From NCBI RefSeq assembly GCF_000350225.1, contig NW_005178533.1, forward strand, positions 124,001 to 188,000: a stretch of 64,000 nt of DNA. The letters run 5' to 3'. The translations under genes and the position numbers were made by a program. The notes beneath the pieces are model-generated. The model saw only the letters and a list, made by a program, of their open reading frames with translations. It did not search any database and was not told the DNA's origin. This stretch comes from Chondrus crispus (taxonomy: Eukaryota; Rhodophyta; Florideophyceae; Gigartinales; Gigartinaceae). This document shows positions 32,484 to 44,500 of this stretch, piece by piece. Every line of letters begins with the position of its first letter. Positions within the stretch are counted from its first letter, which is position 1.

Positions 32484-33037
32484 GCGGAGAGCGGAGAGCA
32501 GAGGTGGCGGGGAGGGCAGAGGCGGTGCGTAGACACGAGGTGGGTCGGAGGGCAGAGAGCGTGCTCGTTTCCTATCTGGGTCAGTCGCTGATAGAATCGG
32601 CCCAAACCATGCCCGTGCAATATCTTCCCATATGACTTCACCTCACCTCCTTGCCGCTATCTGTCACGCATGAGCACGCTGCGCCCTTTGCGCAATTGCC
32701 GTTTGCGCCGCGCTCGCGGCTGTGCTCACCGTGATGGGGAGCAAGCCGCAGCCGGCGACTCGCAGGGTCCCTTTGTGCTCATCGAGTGCCACTCTGACCA
32801 CCTGCACTGGCGCACCACATCAGAATCTCCTGGCGGAAACACGCAACCGCCTGCGTCAGAATGGATCACGCATTGCTGCCCCAATCGCTCGCGCCCATCA
32901 TGGACGCCACCTCCATTCTGGTCACCTGCAATCCAATACCGAACTCATCGCTATACTACTAGGCGCCGTCCTTGCCTCTCGAGTCCTCCTTTCATCCCTT
33001 CCCATCCATTCCCATTGCCTTCCACACCCCCCCCACC
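32484..33037. other. Upstream region of the hypothetical gene at 33038
   Basis: A hydrophobic stretch (ALCAIAVCAALAAVLTVMG, about 32685-32740, +) resembles a membrane anchor but has no supported gene around it. The last 60 bp are pyrimidine-rich and end in a CCACC context before the ATG at 33038. Confidence 0.4.
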
Positions 33038-34709
33038 ATGTCCACCCCGGCGTCGGGCATGCACGCCGCCACCTCCCTGCGCTTGGCCCTGCGTGCACCC
33101 TCATCCGACCGCCCCATAGCGGACTGGCTCTTCTCGCCCTCCCGTTCGTCCCCCACGCTCTCTCCGCCTGAGCTGCGCTCCTCGCTGGCCCTGAAAGTCG
33201 CCCACACCATTCAGCTGTTCAACACCGCCTTCCCTGCATCCGCCGCCGCGATTCACTCCTGCGACAAGCACTTCGTCCTGGTTTCCTCGCGCGGTGCCTA
33301 CATTCTGGGCTTCACCACGGAGGGCACCCAGGGTGCCGCCGATGACCCGCGCCTCTCGATCCCCGCTGCGTTCAAGAGGCCCTCTGTCGCTCGCTTTGTC
33401 TTCGACTCTGTGGCAGAGGAACTGCTGCTCGTGTGCTCTCCGCCAGGCATTCCGCTCATGGGCATCATCGCTATTCGCAAACTCTCCAACCAAGCACAAG
33501 CCTGCTTCGGCTTCACCGTTCCCGCGCACGACTACTCGTTCGATGCCCTCCCAAGCCTCGTCCTTTCGCTGTATAGCAATATCGAATCTGCTGTCGAGCA
33601 CCGCCCTCCTCGAAACCCTCAACACTCACGCGATCCCGCGTGTGTTCCGGTGCATGAGTCCTTCCTAGGGGACATACCCAGCATTGCGGAAGACTCCTTC
33701 GCCTACCCCGATGCGTCTATTACGCATCTCGACCCGACCCCTGCTTTATCCATGGACGCTGTCGACTCTTTCTTGGACAGTCCGCGCGCAGCCCGTTTCA
33801 ACGGCGAATCGCACGCACGCAGTCCGCACAGCTACGTGCATCTCCCACAGCTTCCGGTTAAGCTCGTCTCCGACATGCCGCGGCTCGATTCCTCTGCAGA
33901 ATCGACCACACCCGAACCGCACCAAGCCTTCTCGCCACTATCTGTGTCCCATTCGTCCGCGGCACCGTTTGCGCAATCACGGTTTGCCGGGCCGCTTGCC
34001 GCTTTGCTCATCTCGAGGTCCCTTCCTTCGCATTGACACGCTGCAACCCGTCACTGCCACGTACGAAACCAACTTTACGGGGGCTATTGACGCCTGCGTC
34101 ACGCAGTTGCGGGGCCAGCCAGTCAGCGACATTGAGCGCACGTTTGCTGATATGTACTACTTGGGGGTGCTTTCCGTCGCCCCGGATCAGCACTTCATCC
34201 ATATTGACGGGTTGGATTCCACTACATTTGCGCCACCGCATGCCGCGATCCGTAGGGAAAACGAAGATCTGCATGGAGATGATGAAAGCCAATTTGGTGT
34301 CATCCACGAGGCGGGAAGGGAAACCACGTACACAACCATATTACCAACAGACCCAACACGGAAGCCGTGGGCCGTTACAGGCGTACTTGGTTCTGTCGGG
34401 TCCAGCACATTCCCACGAATTGCTCCGGCCCAACTGGCACCGAGATTCCCACCCCCGGCGACACACCCTGACAAAATGCCTGTTGCGACTGTTTTGTCTA
34501 AAGCGCTGCAGCAAAAACGAATGTTACAAGCGCGAAAACACCGCAACCAAATGAGCGCGGCGCGATGCAACTTGCGCCGCCGAGAGTGGCTGGAAGAGGT
34601 GCCGCGTGAAATTGAACGCAACCGAAAAAGAGCCGAAGAGCTTCTGAGTCGCAAAAGGGAACGTGAGTGCGGGCGCAGCAGCTTGGGGGGCAGGAATGAA
34701 AGGCGGTGA
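33038..34709 (+). pseudogene. Hypothetical protein, frameshifted
   Basis: The ATG at 33038 sits in CCACCATG and opens a 332-codon frame (MSTPASGMHAATSLRLALR) with beta-rich blocks such as DKHFVLVSSRGAYILGF and ARFVFDSVAEELLLVCS, then a Ser/Pro-rich linker. At about 34005-34030 coding quality moves to the +1 frame: RGPFLRIDTLQPVTATYETN, SDIERTFADMYYLGVLSV. The frame ends in a basic helical tail (EVPREIERNRKRAEELLSRK) at 34709. The two halves look like one protein of about 560 residues broken by a frameshift or an unrecognised intron. I do not recognise the family. Confidence 0.45.
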
Positions 34710-36618
34710 CTAATACCTAGGACGCGCTATCTACGTCCCCAGTGAGAATGGTGTGTGTTCTATTTTCACTAATCAAGGGGGGGCCGATGCAGTGAGAACC
34801 GTATGAGATACAGCCACGCGTAGTGTGCGAGCCATATAAATACCTCTCGAAATGCCCGCCTTATCGCGGATGACGATGAAGCAAGACTGTTGGCTGTAGC
34901 TGAGCTGGCAGAACGGCAGAGTTGTCAAAACGGCCGGGCTGGTACGTTCTCAGGCGTGAGTTCCAGCCCGGTCCCGGAATGTCGCGGTCAAGGGGGTAAC
35001 TGTATGGTGTGCATGCCGGAGGAGAATTGGCAATTTTTCTTCCACTATACTGCCAGGGGATTTAACCCCTGGTGCATTTTTGCCCTCCACTGTAAGCCGT
35101 TTTTTTAAACAAAAATTAGCATGCAGTGCAGCGCACTACCCTTCGCCTTATCCCAGCCATCACGAAACGCAAAGCACAATTCCAAGAGAGGCATGTGTCG
35201 CAGACGGGTGGGTAGGGTGGGGAAAAAGAGAGGCATATCAGCGTCCTCTTCGGCCTTCTCGGCCTCCTCCATCCACCTCCTTCTCTCCAACCTCTCCCTC
35301 ACGCTCCTCCACTTCATCTACCCCCCTCTCCACCGCCACATCCCATCCTCCCGCCAACTTCCCGCCCCAGCGTCCGCGGCACCGTACGCCACTGCCGCGC
35401 AGATCCTGTTCCTGGCCGTGCCCATGTCCCCGCAGCACGCCGCCCGCACCTTTGTTGCGTCAGACGCGTCTCGGCATCCGCCCGTCAATCCGTCGTCAGC
35501 TCTGATCGCGCCCTCTTCTTGCTCTTGTTGACAGCGAGTTCTCGATTGAGCACAAACGCTCCACTTCCGCCCGGCCCCCCTCGGCGCGCCACCCCACTTC
35601 CCCACCACAACACCAGGCCACTGACACCGCGCCGTTCTTTGCGTGCGTCGTTGACCGGCAGTTCGCATGTACCTTTCACTACCACAACTTCCCCCAAGCT
35701 TCGCTTCTTGCTTTGAAAGCAAAGCAAAGCGGTAACACTCTGGGTAACGAGCACGAAATATCCCTCTCTGTTTGATTTAATTCTGACTTTTGTGGTTCTC
35801 TAGTTATGCCCGTCACGAACACCTGCGACTATGAACATGTGATCATCAGGCACGCGCTGGCAAGGGTCAGCGCGGGATTCGGGACAGTGTTTTTGTCTGA
35901 ACGATGTCCAGTGACCGACAGCTTGAACTGCAACCTAGAGTTCAGAAGAAAAGGTGTATGTACCTGTGTTATTTGCTACCCCGCACGGCCCTTCTCCTGA
36001 TCCACCGTCACTGACAGATTTGCGCCGGTACTTTTACTACATGCGCAAAAAGCGTTTTGAGTACCAAATTCGAAAAGAGACTTATGAAGACGTCGGCTGC
36101 CTCCGCGGGCCATGCCGCGAACTTGTGCTCGAGCACAACTTGCTTTGATGACTTCCGTAGACCGTCAGATCCTTTTGCGGCCTCCGCGGCCTCTTCGGTG
36201 TCCTCCGCCGCGGGCGCAGCCCCGTGCGCCTACTTCCAAGGTTGTCGTAGAGATTTGCATCATATGTCTACTGGCTACGCCATGGACCCCGTTCTGACCA
36301 CATGATCAAGGTTTCCACACCTACTGCCCTGCGCATCTGATATCGGCGCCTTCATAGTTAATAGCCCAATTGGGCAAATGATGATGATGTGCTTTCAAGA
36401 GGACCACGCTGAGGAGGAATACATGTACGTAGAGTCATTTACTGACAATTGGACGTTTCTTGTTCTATATACAGCGTTCTTCTCAGTTATTCGGTGTCAT
36501 TCAGGCTTACAAATATATCTTTCTATTGGCGGTGGCGACCATGACGTGGTTTCACTATGGCAGATCCCGGGGTAGGTCCAGACCTTTGAATGGTGCCTCC
36601 CGAAGACAGGTTTTTTCG
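34710..36618. other. Region without a supported gene; possible left flank of the CACTA element
   Basis: Short GC-rich frames (35.1-35.7 kb, 36.1-36.3 kb) have Ser/Ala/Pro-rich products and no motif. A hairpin with 7-bp arms (CCAGGGG/CCCCTGG) lies at 35053-35072, 11 bp after a CACTATACTGCC sequence that I considered and could not confirm as a transposon end. Confidence 0.4.
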
Positions 36619-37719
36619 TCAAAGGCGTGACCGTTCAAGAGGAACAGACTGGCGATCACGCCTCGTGGATGCAGGCTTCTCAATCCCAACGCCTTTATGT
36701 GCATTTCTCAGTTCAGTCAATCGGGCTTCCAGTGCTCTTATTTCATCGGTGCCGTCTGAAGTGGGACTCTTCGCTTGCCTGTTTTGTTTGAATGTGGAGC
36801 ATTGTCTTGCAACCCTTGGCGCAGTATGGCTCTCTCCCATGCGCAAGTCATCTTCTTGCGTATTGTTCCGGACTCGAAACCCTTGAAAGTTGTAGTGCGG
36901 ATGCTCTTCATCACTGGATTCAGCATGCATAGAAACGGGAAAGTTGATTGCACCATCATTTACGTTTCCAAAGGATTGTTCCGCGCCCAGCACCGAAGGA
37001 GTGTTTTGAGCTTCTTCCGTGGATCCAGGGGTAATCTGGTAATGAAGTGGTACGGTTCCATGCGTTATTTCACTCGTACGTCTCTGTCCATTATTTTCAG
37101 GGCTGAAAATCTCAACAGCTGCTCCCCCAAGACTCTCGTCCAAATCTCTATGATGTATCGTCGTATTTGCGTTTGCCTGTTGGTTCAACAACCTTGTTGT
37201 TGGTGCAGAATGCTTTGTTGATTTCGTGTGAAACTTCCTCGCAGCACTCGCCATCTTCTGTCTCATCAACTCTTCAACTGCCCAGTTTCCAATCGTTTGT
37301 TTGTATACTCTCATTTTTTCGTCCTGGCATATAGAAGACTTGGCTGCTCATATCATCTCCCGAGGTACTTCGCCATACATTTTCTGTCCATAGTATGTCC
37401 TTCTGTTGCCCTGGCCATCTTTGTACTCGAGAAGAGATTCGAGATGATCCCCAACAATTTTCAGAGCATCACTGTTTCGTTCACGGGATGTCCTGCCGTC
37501 TTCTGGAAACTCTATGTATCTCTCTTCAATACTGTTCTGATTTCGTTCATTGTGCTCTTTGATGCCTTGCTCTAGGACTCTGGAGACATTGATGAACTTG
37601 TTTCGATCTTTCTTCCAGCCCTCTTGCGTATCAGCTACTATTTGTTTAGGGCCACCTGCACTATACTCGCGGCGCCCCTGTCCGGTTCTCCGAGGCTTAG
37701 GAATTCCTGTCGGGGACAT
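36619..37719 (-). pseudogene. Second protein of the CACTA element (TnpA-like)
   Basis: The start is the ATG at 37719 (MSPTGIPKPRRTGQGRREYS). One frame runs to 36619 with a single TGA at 37350-37348. The first third is charged and helical (KIVGDHLESLLEYKDGQGNR); the middle is Ser/Thr/Asn-rich; the last part has a short coiled coil (EIRALEARLTELRNAHK). It is encoded divergently from tnp2 with about 340 bp between the starts, which would hold shared promoters. In other CACTA elements a second protein binds the subterminal repeats; that role is inferred from position only. Confidence 0.5.
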
Positions 37720-38061
37720 GCCTCGGGAAGCAATTCGGGGATGAACTTGAACTTGTTGCAGCGGGCAGGTACGTATTTGCAGATATTTATCACTACTGCG
37801 CTTTTGAAGGCGCCGTCAGTTTCGTTTCACATCAACTCTGTTTTTAACTTTCGCTTCCAAGTCAAGTCACCGATTTCAACTGTCGTACTCACTTCGATGG
37901 AATTCACAACAAAAAGTACTTTTGCTTCTATTTTGGATTTCTCTGTACCTCTTTCGTACATCTCGTGACACATTTTTGTATGGATCGCTTCATTTGCCTC
38001 CCTGAATATGACTGCAGGTGTATATGTAACGCTCCCGGTCGGGCAGTCTGTCGTTCTACGA

Positions 38062-41000
38062 TGAACAGGCATCGGACTGTAGCAAACAAGAGGCGCGAGC
38101 GGGACGGCAAAGAGCCATTACCCGCAGGACTCAAGTACAGTGAAACGGAAGCAAATCGTGTTCGCTCTTTTCGTGATGATATCGCACGTAATACAAATTG
38201 TTCGGTCTTTGAAGAACTCCCTGACCAGCAGCCGTATGATCAGCCTCCGGATGAAATGGAAACCATCCCTGCACCCAATGCAGATTCGCACTGTGGACGG
38301 CACTCTCATCGGTCTGCTTCACGAGATGTGCCGGGGGATTGCAACAGGGCGCCTTCATCCGCAAGCCGGTTGATCCTGCTGCTGTCGGCGGATCTCTACC
38401 GCTTGGTGACGGTTCTAACTATGAAGTGGTGCGAGTTCTTCTTGACAGCAGCTCTGAAGACTCCGACAACATGGATGACATGGACTAAGCTGAGGTTGAG
38501 GACCCCTGCGTACTTGGCGAAGGAACCCAATGGCTGCAGATACATCGAGCGGCTCCTAGGGAGAAGTTTTTCAACTGGGCTGCACAAAACAGGCAGTGGA
38601 TTGACCTAGCTGTCAAGTTTGGTACCAAGTATAGCATCATGTCTGAGGTACTTCGCAATCTGAAGGCTTCGTACGAAGCTTGGATTACTGTACTCCGCAA
38701 CATCATCAAATACTCAAGTATTGAAACAGTGACGTACGTTTGCTGTCAGTCTCACATGCTATTCCCTGACTGCGTTGTGTCCGAAGAAACTCCATTTGAA
38801 TCGATGACGCCAAATTGCTCAATTTGTAGGAAGCAAGGCATGAAACCTCGCTACGTCAGATTTGTATACATTCCGCTTCTACCTCGAGTCAGAGCATGGA
38901 TGAGACGAGATGAATCTTTGGAATACCTATTGCGCTATCGGTCCGAGAATTGCTGTGGTGAAAACGAGGGTTCGCGGGAAGAACGTGTGTATGGTGACTA
39001 CTTTCATGGATCATTGTTCAAGGAATTCATCATCGGCCAAGGCAGCGAAAATGCGAGCGCATATGACGTGTTCATTGCTCCTAGCGCCGATGGTTTCGAC
39101 GTGTATCGGGGCGGCGGATATGACTGTTGGCCTATTGTCGCCGTGAATCTCAACCTTGACCCGTCAGTACGATTTCTGATGCGAAATGTTATTCCTCTAG
39201 GTTTCGTAGGGGGCCCATCTCAACCAGCAATGTTCGAATCTTTCCTGATTCCCATGGTCAACGAGTTGGAAAAAATCAATGCGAGCGGTGGTACGCCTGT
39301 CTCTCTTCCGGACGGGCAGGTGCCTCTGGTACGGGTTCATGTGATGTGGGTAACTGCCGATATGCAAGGGTACCCAAAATTTTCGGGTCATCTAGGACCC
39401 AGCGCGAAAAAACCATGTCTGTGCTGTGATGTGCCGAGCTACTATTCTCCCAAAAGTCGAAGGTACTATCTTCCGTCCTGTATCAAGCAGCTATGCCCCC
39501 AGGATGGTCGAACAAGACTGGTGAAGCTGTTCGATCCTGCAAGTCCTCGTGACCGCATCCCTTCTGAGACGAGGGTCATTCTTAGGAAGCTGGATGACAA
39601 TTCAGGGCTGTCGAAGGTATTGAAATCCCGAATGAGGAAGGAAACAGGGGTGAAAGGTAGTTCTGTGCTACACTCACTACCATCTACTATTCCATTTGAT
39701 TCGTTTCCAATCGACACCATGCACTTAGGCTACAACGTTTCAAAGGATTTGATGGAGTTGCTCAAAGGAGAGAATACACATCTTATGCGTTTGGAAACCT
39801 ACCGTGACGACACTTTTGTGATTTCGTCTGAAAGATGGAGCACTATTGACAGGGAGATTCGCTCTCTGACTTCAACTACCTCACAATGTGCATTTGGATC
39901 ACCGCTTCGTGACACCTCCATGTACAGGAACTGGAAGGCTGCAGAATACAGGCAATTCGTCTTGAACTTTTGGCTGGTACTACTTGACGGACATTTTCCG
40001 CGTAAATTTCTGCATGGGCTGGCATAGTTCACCAGAATTATGGACCTTTGGTCCCGACCTTGCCTGACCCAAGGAGATGTTGATGAAATGGGGGTTTTGA
40101 GTGTTCAGTTTTTCAAGCACTTCGAGCAAGAGTACTTTAAATTTGACAAGAGAGGAGTTGGCTTGTGCAAGTTGACAATGCACATGTTGCTTCATTTGAA
40201 GACAACTGTGTGTCGTTGTGGACCACCCGTAGGGTACAACCAATACTGGGTTGAGCGCTACATTGGATTTGTGAAGTCAAGACTTAATGCCCGGGCCAAG
40301 GCTGCTGAATCCATGACATGAAGTGCGCTGTTATTCGAGGCATACAAATTGTTCTTCGACGAGCCTTTCGTTATGTCAAGTGGCAATGGCGGTTCTGAGA
40401 CAGCTGGGCGTGACGTTGAAGATGGGTTCGTTTGCAGGAAAGTGATTGCCCTCGGACCTACGACAAATCTAAGCCTCCTGTCCAGAGAAAGCGCCAAGCT
40501 TAGGATTCGGGAGCTTCTCAAACTGTACATAATGGAATCTAAAGGGCTGACCGATGCAGAAGCCTTCAATGCGGTGAAAGAAGTACAATTTAAATCTCTG
40601 GGAAGTGTAAATGTTGGATGCGGAGATGGCTTTCAGGTTGTTGGTTCGCTACTTCATGGACGAAAGCGCACAATCACGTCACGCGGTAACTGGTTCATCG
40701 CTGCTGAATATTCTTCCGCCGAATCTGCAGATGGTGTTGAACACCATAACGTCTACTATGGTAAAGTTCTCATGTTTCTACAGTACAGGTTTCTGGTGCA
40801 CGGTGAAATGATGTGGAGGGATTTGATGCTGGTTGAATGGGCAAACAATCTCAAGGTTACTGAGTGTTGTCAGGTCTACTGTGACGCTACAATGCCTCGT
40901 GCATTTTCTTCGCCAACGGTTGGCGATATAAGTGCCATCATCAATGGTATTGGAGTTCTAGAGCATTCATACTCTCTGGAGGACCACTTTCCCGGCGAAA

Positions 41001-41389
41001 GGGAACGAAGACGTTCTTTATTGACCCTCAGAGAGAAGCGCACCAACTTCTGAATGATGAGCGGGTCTCATCTGATGGAGTTTTCAGATCATTGGGGGGG
41101 TTGGCAGCAGGTAAATGAATCTATCTGTGTCGGCACCAGTTCTTTTCACCCACAGTTGCCGTGGGCAGATATTCAGATAAAATGACGACTTTTTCAATTT
41201 CTATGATTGCTTGGTTACTGTCAGGTCATTCTGAGGATACCTGATACCGCCGTCTTTTTGCCCTCATTGGTAGAGGTAGAGCAAATGGCCGGGGGACAAG
41301 TATTGAAAACAAATTGTGCAGAGGAGCTTCCAGACTTGTCCATTTTTCTGCAAATGGGGCACAGTAGGACCATTAGTGGTATGGAGTAG
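38062..41389 (+). pseudogene. CACTA transposase, tnp2 family
   Basis: An N-terminal Cys/His cluster (CRCICNAPGRAVC...H) precedes the catalytic region. The family blocks are clear: ENASAYDVFIAPSADGFDVY, DCWPIVAVNLNLDPSVRFL, NVIPLGFVGGPSQPAMFES, VHVMWVTADMQGYPKFSG and KKPCLCCDVP; further on IDTMHLGYNVSKDLMELL and YNQYWVERYIGFVKSRLN. The frame from about 38345 to 41053 is interrupted by TAA (38486), TAG (40025) and TGA (40319) but is otherwise continuous. The first 300 bases need frameshifts. A GTAAAT...TGTCAG intron (about 41110-41223) may link it to a last exon ending with TAG at 41389. It would cut and rejoin the element; inactive here. Confidence 0.85.
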
Positions 41390-41520
41390 GAGTACAGTGC
41401 CCGTCAAAGGAGCGCAATATGAGTGCAATTGGAGCACTGGCCCGTGATCCTTTCACAATCCGTATTGTGCTCCATTAGTGCTCCATTACTACTTCTTTTA
41501 CATGTCAAATGTCTACTAGG
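41390..41520. other. Junction between CACTA relic and truncated family C element
   Basis: Short repeated motifs in both orientations (GGAGCAC/GTGCTCC, CTCCATTA) suggest CACTA subterminal repeats. A TAGTG lies at 41476-41480 and a CAGTG at 41395-41399; either could be the right end. Family C coding begins to be recognisable at about 41520. Confidence 0.4.
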
Positions 41521-44500
41521 GTACTCTGTAGTTCCGTCTTCCATGACTCGATGTCTCAGTAGCCGTTCGACGGCATACTGCGTTCCCGCGGTGACCTTAT
41601 CGGCGAGGTCCCGCGGGGTCGTCGTACTTGCTCGTGGCGCGTCTATCGGAGACGGCGCGTACACGCAGCGGTCGGCGGAGACTCGCTCGGTGACCCCATC
41701 ACGATCGATCGTGATGGTTCGGTGGTCATTGGCGAGCACGCGGTAGGGTCCGACAGCGGGCGAGGCGAGCTTGTTCGATGTCTTAGCCCCATCGGTGGGG
41801 TTGAGATATACGTATTCTCCGGGACGGAGCCGGGAATTAATACGTCGTATGCGCTTATCGAAGTCGCGCTTGTAGCGAGCCTGCGTGCGACGCAGGCTCC
41901 CGTAGGCCTTCTGGATAGTCGAATCCAAGGTCTTGAGGAACTCGGCACGTTGGTTCCCCCTATCGGAAGGGGGCGCGTCGCCGTCCGCCCGTCGGAGAGA
42001 GAACTCCGGCGGTGGCCTGCTGAGCACGAGCTCAAACGGCGTGGTGCGTGTGGTGCGATGTACGTGGGAGTTGTACGCATACGTAAGCGGCCCCACATAC
42101 ACATCCCAGTCGTCCTGGGGTTCACCCACGTAGTTCCGCAGCATCGAGGCGATTGTTCGGTTATAACGCTCGACTTGCCCGTTCGTCTGGAGATGGTACG
42201 TCGAAGTGTACAAATTCGTTATCCCCAGAACGCGGCACGTGCTGTGGAAGAACTTGGCGTTAAACTGCGGTCCGTTATCGGACAGCAACGTGCGCAGGAC
42301 GCCGTACTTAAACACCCACGATTCGCAGAACGCAACTGCGACCGTGTATGCGGTTATTGTGCGGAGCGCAACAACTTGCGTCAGCTTACTGAAGCGGTCC
42401 GTAATCACGAGCAGGAATCGTTTTCCTGTCTTCGTCTTGGGGAGCGGCCGCAAGATGTCGATTGCGAGGCTCTCGAGGGGCCTCGTAGCTGGAAACAACC
42501 TCAATCGGTTGAGATGTTTCCTCAGCTTGACCCGGTTCATCGCGCAGGTTCGACACCCTCGCACCGTGGCTGCGACGTCTGCAGCCAGGTGAGGCCAGTA
42601 GTACTCGAGTCGAAGTGCGTAGTACATACGGTTCTCGCCCGGGTGCCCCGCGATGGCCGGGTTGTGGCACAGGCCACGGAGCCTGGCTCGGAGCGTCTGA
42701 GGTACCACCACCTGTACGATATCAGGGTCGAAGGGGTGTCTCCGCTTGAGCACCCCTTGGTGGTCCTCGAAGAACGCGGAGTCCCGGGACTCTGACTGTC
42801 GTGCCAAAACGGTTTGGCAGAAGTCATCCAGGCGTTGCTCCTCGGCTATCTCCTCTATCGTAAGAGGGGCCGGAAGGTCGTCCTGCGGTGGGGCGACCGG
42901 GGAGTCGAGCGCGCCAGCCTCGGGGTCTTCGGCGCGCTGGATGTCGGCGGCGTTGAACTCGTCGTTCTCCTCCCAAAACTAATTGGGTCCTTGGAGAGCG
43001 GGGGCCTCGTCGTCGCCTCGCGGTTCGTCACGCGTCCGTACGCGCGACCTTGTTCGGGCTTCAGCTTGGTTCCGTGTCGTCACCAAGACATGGACGGCCT
43101 GGTGATCACAGCTCGCGGTACAAGCGTGGTCCGCAAGCTCGTTGGATACGTCTCGAACTGTCGTGCCCCCGTGGAAAGTGGGGATGTCGTCATCCACCTC
43201 GACTGTGGGGCGAGGGTCATCGGCGATCTTCGGCGACACGAGTCGTGACAGGGCATCGGGCACCTGATGCACGCGCCCGGGGCGGTATTGAATGGTGAAA
43301 TCGTATTCAGCCAGACGTAGCCGTCACCGGGTGAGTCTTCCGGAACTCTCGGTGAGGGACATGAGCCATCGGAGGGCGTCATGGTCCGTCCGTACGGTGA
43401 ACTTCGTGCCTTCTACGTACGGCCGTAGTTTGCGGACGGCCCACACTACGGCGAAGCACTCGCGTTCGGTAGCGCTGGAGTTGTGCTCACTATCGGACAG
43501 TGAGTACGACCAATACCCCACGGGGCGCCAGTCGTTCTGCTCTTCGTGCCCCTGAAGTAAGGTGCAGCCGAGTTGGTAGGCACTCGCGTCGGTGTCTATC
43601 ATGTACAGACGACCGTGCCGGGGCAACGCCAGGATCGGCAGAGCGATCTTGCACTTCTTAAGGTTCTCCAACGCCTGAAGTTGCAGCTCCGTGGGATTAT
43701 AGAAATCGGGATCCGAATCCTTGCGCGTCATGTCGGTCAGAGGACGCGCAATCCTAGCAAACCCCTTAACGAATCGGCGGTATACGTTACACGCCCCGAG
43801 GAACGAGCGCACTTGCGTCAACGTCCTCGGGAACGTGAATGTCTTGAAAGCGTCGGCCGCCGTATCGGCCACGCTCAACTTGCCTGGGGAGATGACCTGC
43901 CCCAGGTATTGCACCTTCGGTCAGAAGAAGCTGCACTTCTTGAGCTTAAGGGAGATACCGGAACTCCGCAGTAAGCTCAAGACGGTATCGAGATGACTCG
44001 CGTGTTCTCCGTGCGTACGGGAGAACACGATCACGTCGTCGAGATAGACGAGGCATATTTGCCAGCGGACTCCGGAGAGTATTATGTCGAGCGCACGTTG
44101 GAAGGTGGCCGGTGCCCCTTTGAGTCCAAACGGCATGCGCAAGTGGCGAAACGTGCCCATGTGCGTCGTAAACGTGGTCTTATCCCGGTCTTCCGGAGCG
44201 ACCGGAATCTGCCAATAACCGGAATTGCAGTCCAACGTGGTGAAGACGGCTGCATCTCCTAACGAGTCGATGCAGTCGTCCATCCGTGGCAGCGGATACG
44301 AGTCCGCTGCAGTCTTCGCGTTGAGACGCCGGTAGTCCACGCAGAACCGAAGAGAGCCGTCTTTCTTCGGTACCAGCACCACGGGGGACGCCCACTCGGT
44401 GCTCGTGGGTTCGATAACCCCTGCGTTCAACATCTTGTTGACCTCCTTCGCGACCATTTCGCGCATGGCCGGGCCCTTCCGATAGGGCATGGAACGAATC

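Larger units (their letters stand above)
36619..41389. mobile_element. CACTA (En/Spm) DNA transposon relic
   Basis: Two divergent genes make up the element: a tnp2-type transposase reading right (38062-41389) and a second gene reading left (37719-36619). This gene pair is typical of CACTA transposons. I could not identify the CACTA/TAGTG terminal inverted repeats or a 3-bp duplication, so the limits given are those of the genes. On the right it meets the truncated end of family C around 41.4-41.5 kb. Confidence 0.72.

Noticed and set aside
34890..35000. Possible second tRNA-like hairpin near 34.95 kb (GCCGGGCTGG ... CCAGCCCGG)
   Set aside because: Complementary arms exist but neither an A box nor a B box is present.
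35041..35105. CACTATACTGCC and CACTGTAAGCC as left terminus of the CACTA element
   Set aside because: They resemble the reverse complement of the right side for only 7-10 bases, and no 3-bp duplication fits.
34769..41383. CACTAAT at 34769 paired with ATTAGTG at 41377-41383
   Set aside because: Only seven bases match, and the inferred right end would fall inside the presumed last coding exon.
41722..42795. 357-codon plus-strand ORF opposite family C integrase
   Set aside because: It is the antisense shadow of a well-identified integrase; no motif, and its length follows from GC-rich codon usage on the other strand.
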